From an uncultured Eubacteriales bacterium (GTDB lineage: Bacteria; Bacillota; Clostridia; Oscillospirales; Ruminococcaceae), in NCBI GenBank assembly GCA_959605275.1, contig CAUHFD010000127.1:1-8070 (forward strand): a stretch of 8,070 nucleotides of DNA. Direction: 5' to 3'. A model generated the notes under the pieces. That model worked only from the letters and a program-made list of their open reading frames with translations, made no database searches and was not told the DNA's origin. How positions within the stretch are numbered: position 1 is the first letter of the stretch; every line of letters starts with the position of its first letter. Made by a program: the position numbers and the translations under genes. Positions 6,294-8,070 of the stretch are shown here, piece after piece.

Positions 6294-7877
6294 TTATCTG
6301 GAATGTTTTCGGTAGTTTTTCGGTGTCATGTCGGTAGATTTTTTGAAAATCATACTAAAATAATGAGGCTCTTTATAACCCACGGCTTCTGCGATTTCAG
6401 CGATGGATTTATCCGTGTTTTTTAATAGCTGTTTTGCTTTTTCAATGCGCCGTTCTGTCAGATATTCCACAAAGGTCAGATCGGTATACGCTTTAAAAAT
6501 ACTGCTGAAATAGCTGACGCTGATCGCCAAATGGGAACAGATGTCTTTTAATGAAAGATCCGGATCGGAAAAGTGTTCGTCAATATAGTTCGCCGCTTTT
6601 TCTCCTTGCTTTTCCGGCTGTGTGATCGGTGCGGATTTTGTTGCCTGTAGCATTTTTTGGCAACTGTCCAAAAACTGATGTTCCAGCTGCTCCAATGTTT
6701 TTTCTTTTCCGGTGCCGGGGGAAACCGCGATACCGATAACCTGTCTGTCTATGGTTCGGCTAACCGATACCGAAATTTTTTCCAGTAGATGGTTAAGATA
6801 AAAAACACATTGATCAAAAGTCATATAGGTAGAACGGATGTCGCTAAACAACGTATGGATTTGACGCACCAGCAGAGGCTCATCCCCATCCAAAATAATA
6901 TTGGTAATATCAAGGACACGGTTTTGGCTCAAAAAACTAGAAGAACTTTTTTGGTTTACCATATCTGCAATATTGATAATATTTTTATCCGGAGATAAAA
7001 ACTGGTAGTACAGTGCGATTTGAGCAGACTGATAAGATTCCGGAAGACGTCGGATATGGCTGACATAATATCCGATGCCGATGTGAACATCCATCCAGAG
7101 CGAGCCGGTTAAAGCGGTATAGACTTCTTCAATCACCAGTTGGGCAAATTGCTCCAGCCCCTCTCGTTGTCCGCTGATAATGAGGGAGGTGTTACCGTCA
7201 ATGTTCTGGAAAGCAACTGCTCCGGGGTGCTTGCTGCATATTTCATCCGCAACATTATAAGCGGCGTAATTGACAGCCTGAGATAATTTGCTCTTGATAT
7301 CTTCCGACTCACACAGTTTCACGGTCGCAGTGATATAAGCTTCTGCGATCAACGGTAAGTCCAGCTTTTTCACGGTTTCCTGAAAAATATCGGTATCAAT
7401 GGGAGTAGTGATCAGCTTGTTGAGAAACTGTTCTTTTGCAGCTTTTTCACCCTTGTAGGCATCACTTTCCAAAGAAATATATTTTTGCTTTTCGGCATAC
7501 TCCCGATCCAGTGCAACCTTTAGTTTTTCTAATAGAGTTTTAAACTGTTTTTTGGTAATGGGTTTTAAAAGATAGTCCAAGACGCCGGCTGTTAAAGCCT
7601 GCCTTGCATACTCGAATTCATCATATCCGGTCAAAAGAATGGTTTTTATATTGGGGTACTTATGATGAACATAGGTGCATAATTCCAGTCCGTCCATATA
7701 CGGCATACAGATATCTGAGATAATAGCATCCGGCGGGGATTGGTCAATGAGTTGCTTGGCTTGGGCGCCGTTCTCGCAGGCGGCTGTCAGTTCGAATCCA
7801 AATTCTTCAAAATGAATCATCTGCGTAATCCCTTGTCGGACAATTGGCTCGTCCTCCACAATCAGCAATTTATACAT
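6294..7877 (-). CDS. YesN-type response regulator with AraC-family DNA-binding domain
   Basis: This is a cytoplasmic transcription factor of 527 residues. The receiver domain (1-120) has the acidic pocket Glu8-Asp9-Glu10, phosphoacceptor Asp55 in ISDICMP, Thr83 and Lys105 (YLLKP). The middle (about 135-410) contains a stretch from HIGIGYYVSHIRRLPESY to AQIALYYQF, typical of the degenerate GGDEF-like linker in this family. The C-terminus (about 427-527) is an AraC/XylS double helix-turn-helix, with LSLKDICSHLAISVSYFS and the second motif SIAEIAEAVGYKEPHYFS. I chose ATG 7877 because MYKLLIVEDE is the standard receiver start; ATG 7940 would add 21 unrelated residues without a good ribosome site. 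The AAAGGAG site (7899-7893) lies 15 bases before 7877, unusually far. It is the first gene of the operon and the likely partner of the kinase. Target genes are not in the window. Confidence 0.94.
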   Translation of the reverse strand: MYKLLIVEDEPIVRQGITQMIHFEEFGFELTAACENGAQAKQLIDQSPPDAIISDICMPYMDGLELCTYVHHKYPNIKTILLTGYDEFEYARQALTAGVLDYLLKPITKKQFKTLLEKLKVALDREYAEKQKYISLESDAYKGEKAAKEQFLNKLITTPIDTDIFQETVKKLDLPLIAEAYITATVKLCESEDIKSKLSQAVNYAAYNVADEICSKHPGAVAFQNIDGNTSLIISGQREGLEQFAQLVIEEVYTALTGSLWMDVHIGIGYYVSHIRRLPESYQSAQIALYYQFLSPDKNIINIADMVNQKSSSSFLSQNRVLDITNIILDGDEPLLVRQIHTLFSDIRSTYMTFDQCVFYLNHLLEKISVSVSRTIDRQVIGIAVSPGTGKEKTLEQLEHQFLDSCQKMLQATKSAPITQPEKQGEKAANYIDEHFSDPDLSLKDICSHLAISVSYFSSIFKAYTDLTFVEYLTERRIEKAKQLLKNTDKSIAEIAEAVGYKEPHYFSMIFKKSTDMTPKNYRKHSR

Positions 7878-7963
7878 AATATATCTGTCGTGCTCCTTTC
7901 GCTGCGAATAAATAGCGGGGTGATTGGCGATTTGGTTCATTTTTTAGCTATATCCAACATCTT

Positions 7964-7979
7964 TATAATAGTTATTATA
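7964..7979. promoter_or_regulatory. Perfect 7-2-7 palindrome over the operon -10 box
   Basis: TATAATA (7964-7970) and TATTATA (7973-7979) are exact reverse complements with two bases between them. The right arm contains the -10 box of the sensor operon and the left arm reaches the predicted transcription start. It could be an operator, or a by-product of AT-rich promoter sequence. Confidence 0.35.
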
Positions 7980-8002
7980 CTATCTTTGTAAATTATATGC
8001 AA
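7974..8002 (-). promoter_or_regulatory. Sigma-A promoter of the three-gene sensor operon
   Basis: On the minus strand the -35 box is TTGCAT (8002-7997), followed by a 17-base spacer and a perfect TATAAT (7979-7974). Transcription would begin near 7967, about 90 bases before the regulator ATG at 7877. No equally good promoter is visible before the kinase or the receptor gene, so this one probably drives all three. Confidence 0.8.
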
Positions 8003-8013
8003 GCGTATTTTAA
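7996..8013. promoter_or_regulatory. Candidate CcpA catabolite-response element (cre)
   Basis: The plus strand TATGCAAGCGTATTTTAA agrees with the extended cre consensus WWTGNAARCGNWWWCAWW at 16 of 18 positions. The mismatches are the CA near the right end. The core TGCAAGCG is fully conserved. It covers the -35 box of the sensor operon promoter, a position where bound CcpA would block RNA polymerase. It is a pattern match only, but its place before a sugar-sensing operon fits. Confidence 0.55.
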
Positions 8014-8070
8014 CAGCGCTAGACGGAATCGCACCCTTTTTGTTTGACCTCCATATAATATTGTAGAATC

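Noticed and set aside
7878..7940. A longer response regulator beginning at ATG 7940
   Set aside because: The extra 21 residues are not part of the receiver domain, there is no good ribosome binding site before 7940, and the AAAGGAG site lies inside this extension.
8021..8069. Short minus-strand open frame running in from the right edge and ending at a TAG near 8021
   Set aside because: Only about 16 codons are visible, so I cannot tell whether it is the tail of an upstream gene or chance.
8043..8070. Possible divergent promoter (TTGACC with a downstream TATAAT or TAGAAT) on the plus strand
   Set aside because: The spacers to these boxes are 4 and 14 bases, which do not fit sigma-A. A 17-base spacer would put the -10 box across the window edge, where it cannot be read.

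Overview
The window looks like a chromosomal segment of a low-to-moderate GC Gram-positive bacterium, most likely a member of the Clostridia (Bacillota). The reasons are an RNase Y of standard length, strong AGGAGG-type ribosome binding sites, sigma-A promoters with 17-bp spacers, a YesM/YesN-type sensor pair, and a candidate CcpA (cre) site. I cannot name a genus. No rRNA, tRNA, CRISPR array, insertion sequence or phage gene was found. The longest stretch without a gene is 165 bp (3200-3364).

Left part, plus strand. The first 145 bases contain three consecutive hairpins and a pairing that could hide the ribosome binding site of the first gene. They may be a structured leader or the end of something lying upstream. 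Next come a YccF-domain membrane protein (best start GTG 146) and, behind its own extended -10 promoter, a DUF4432-type aldose 1-epimerase-like protein. A bidirectional terminator (1578-1613) separates this gene from the convergent minus-strand block.

Middle, minus strand. rny (RNase Y, 1634-3199) has a near-consensus promoter at 3280-3308.

Right part, minus strand. Three genes in one direction form a sugar-sensing-type signalling operon. They are a YesN-like response regulator with a C-terminal AraC-family DNA-binding domain (6294-7877), a YesM-like histidine kinase with an extracellular Cache-like domain (4438-6270), and a membrane-anchored periplasmic-binding-protein-like sugar receptor (3365-4369). 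A good promoter (-35 at 7997-8002, -10 at 7974-7979) lies upstream. Its -35 box is overlapped by a 16/18 match to the CcpA cre consensus, and a perfect 7-2-7 palindrome covers its -10 region.

Proposed working model (inference). The anchored binding protein captures a sugar outside the membrane and contacts the kinase. The kinase phosphorylates the regulator, which activates uptake or catabolic genes outside this window. Preferred carbon sources would shut the sensor operon down through CcpA. This resembles the XylFII-LytS/YesN three-component system of Clostridium beijerinckii, but here the kinase also carries its own Cache-like domain. No transporter lies in the window, so the ligand is unknown. 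No intrinsic terminator is visible between the receptor gene and rny, so some read-through is possible.
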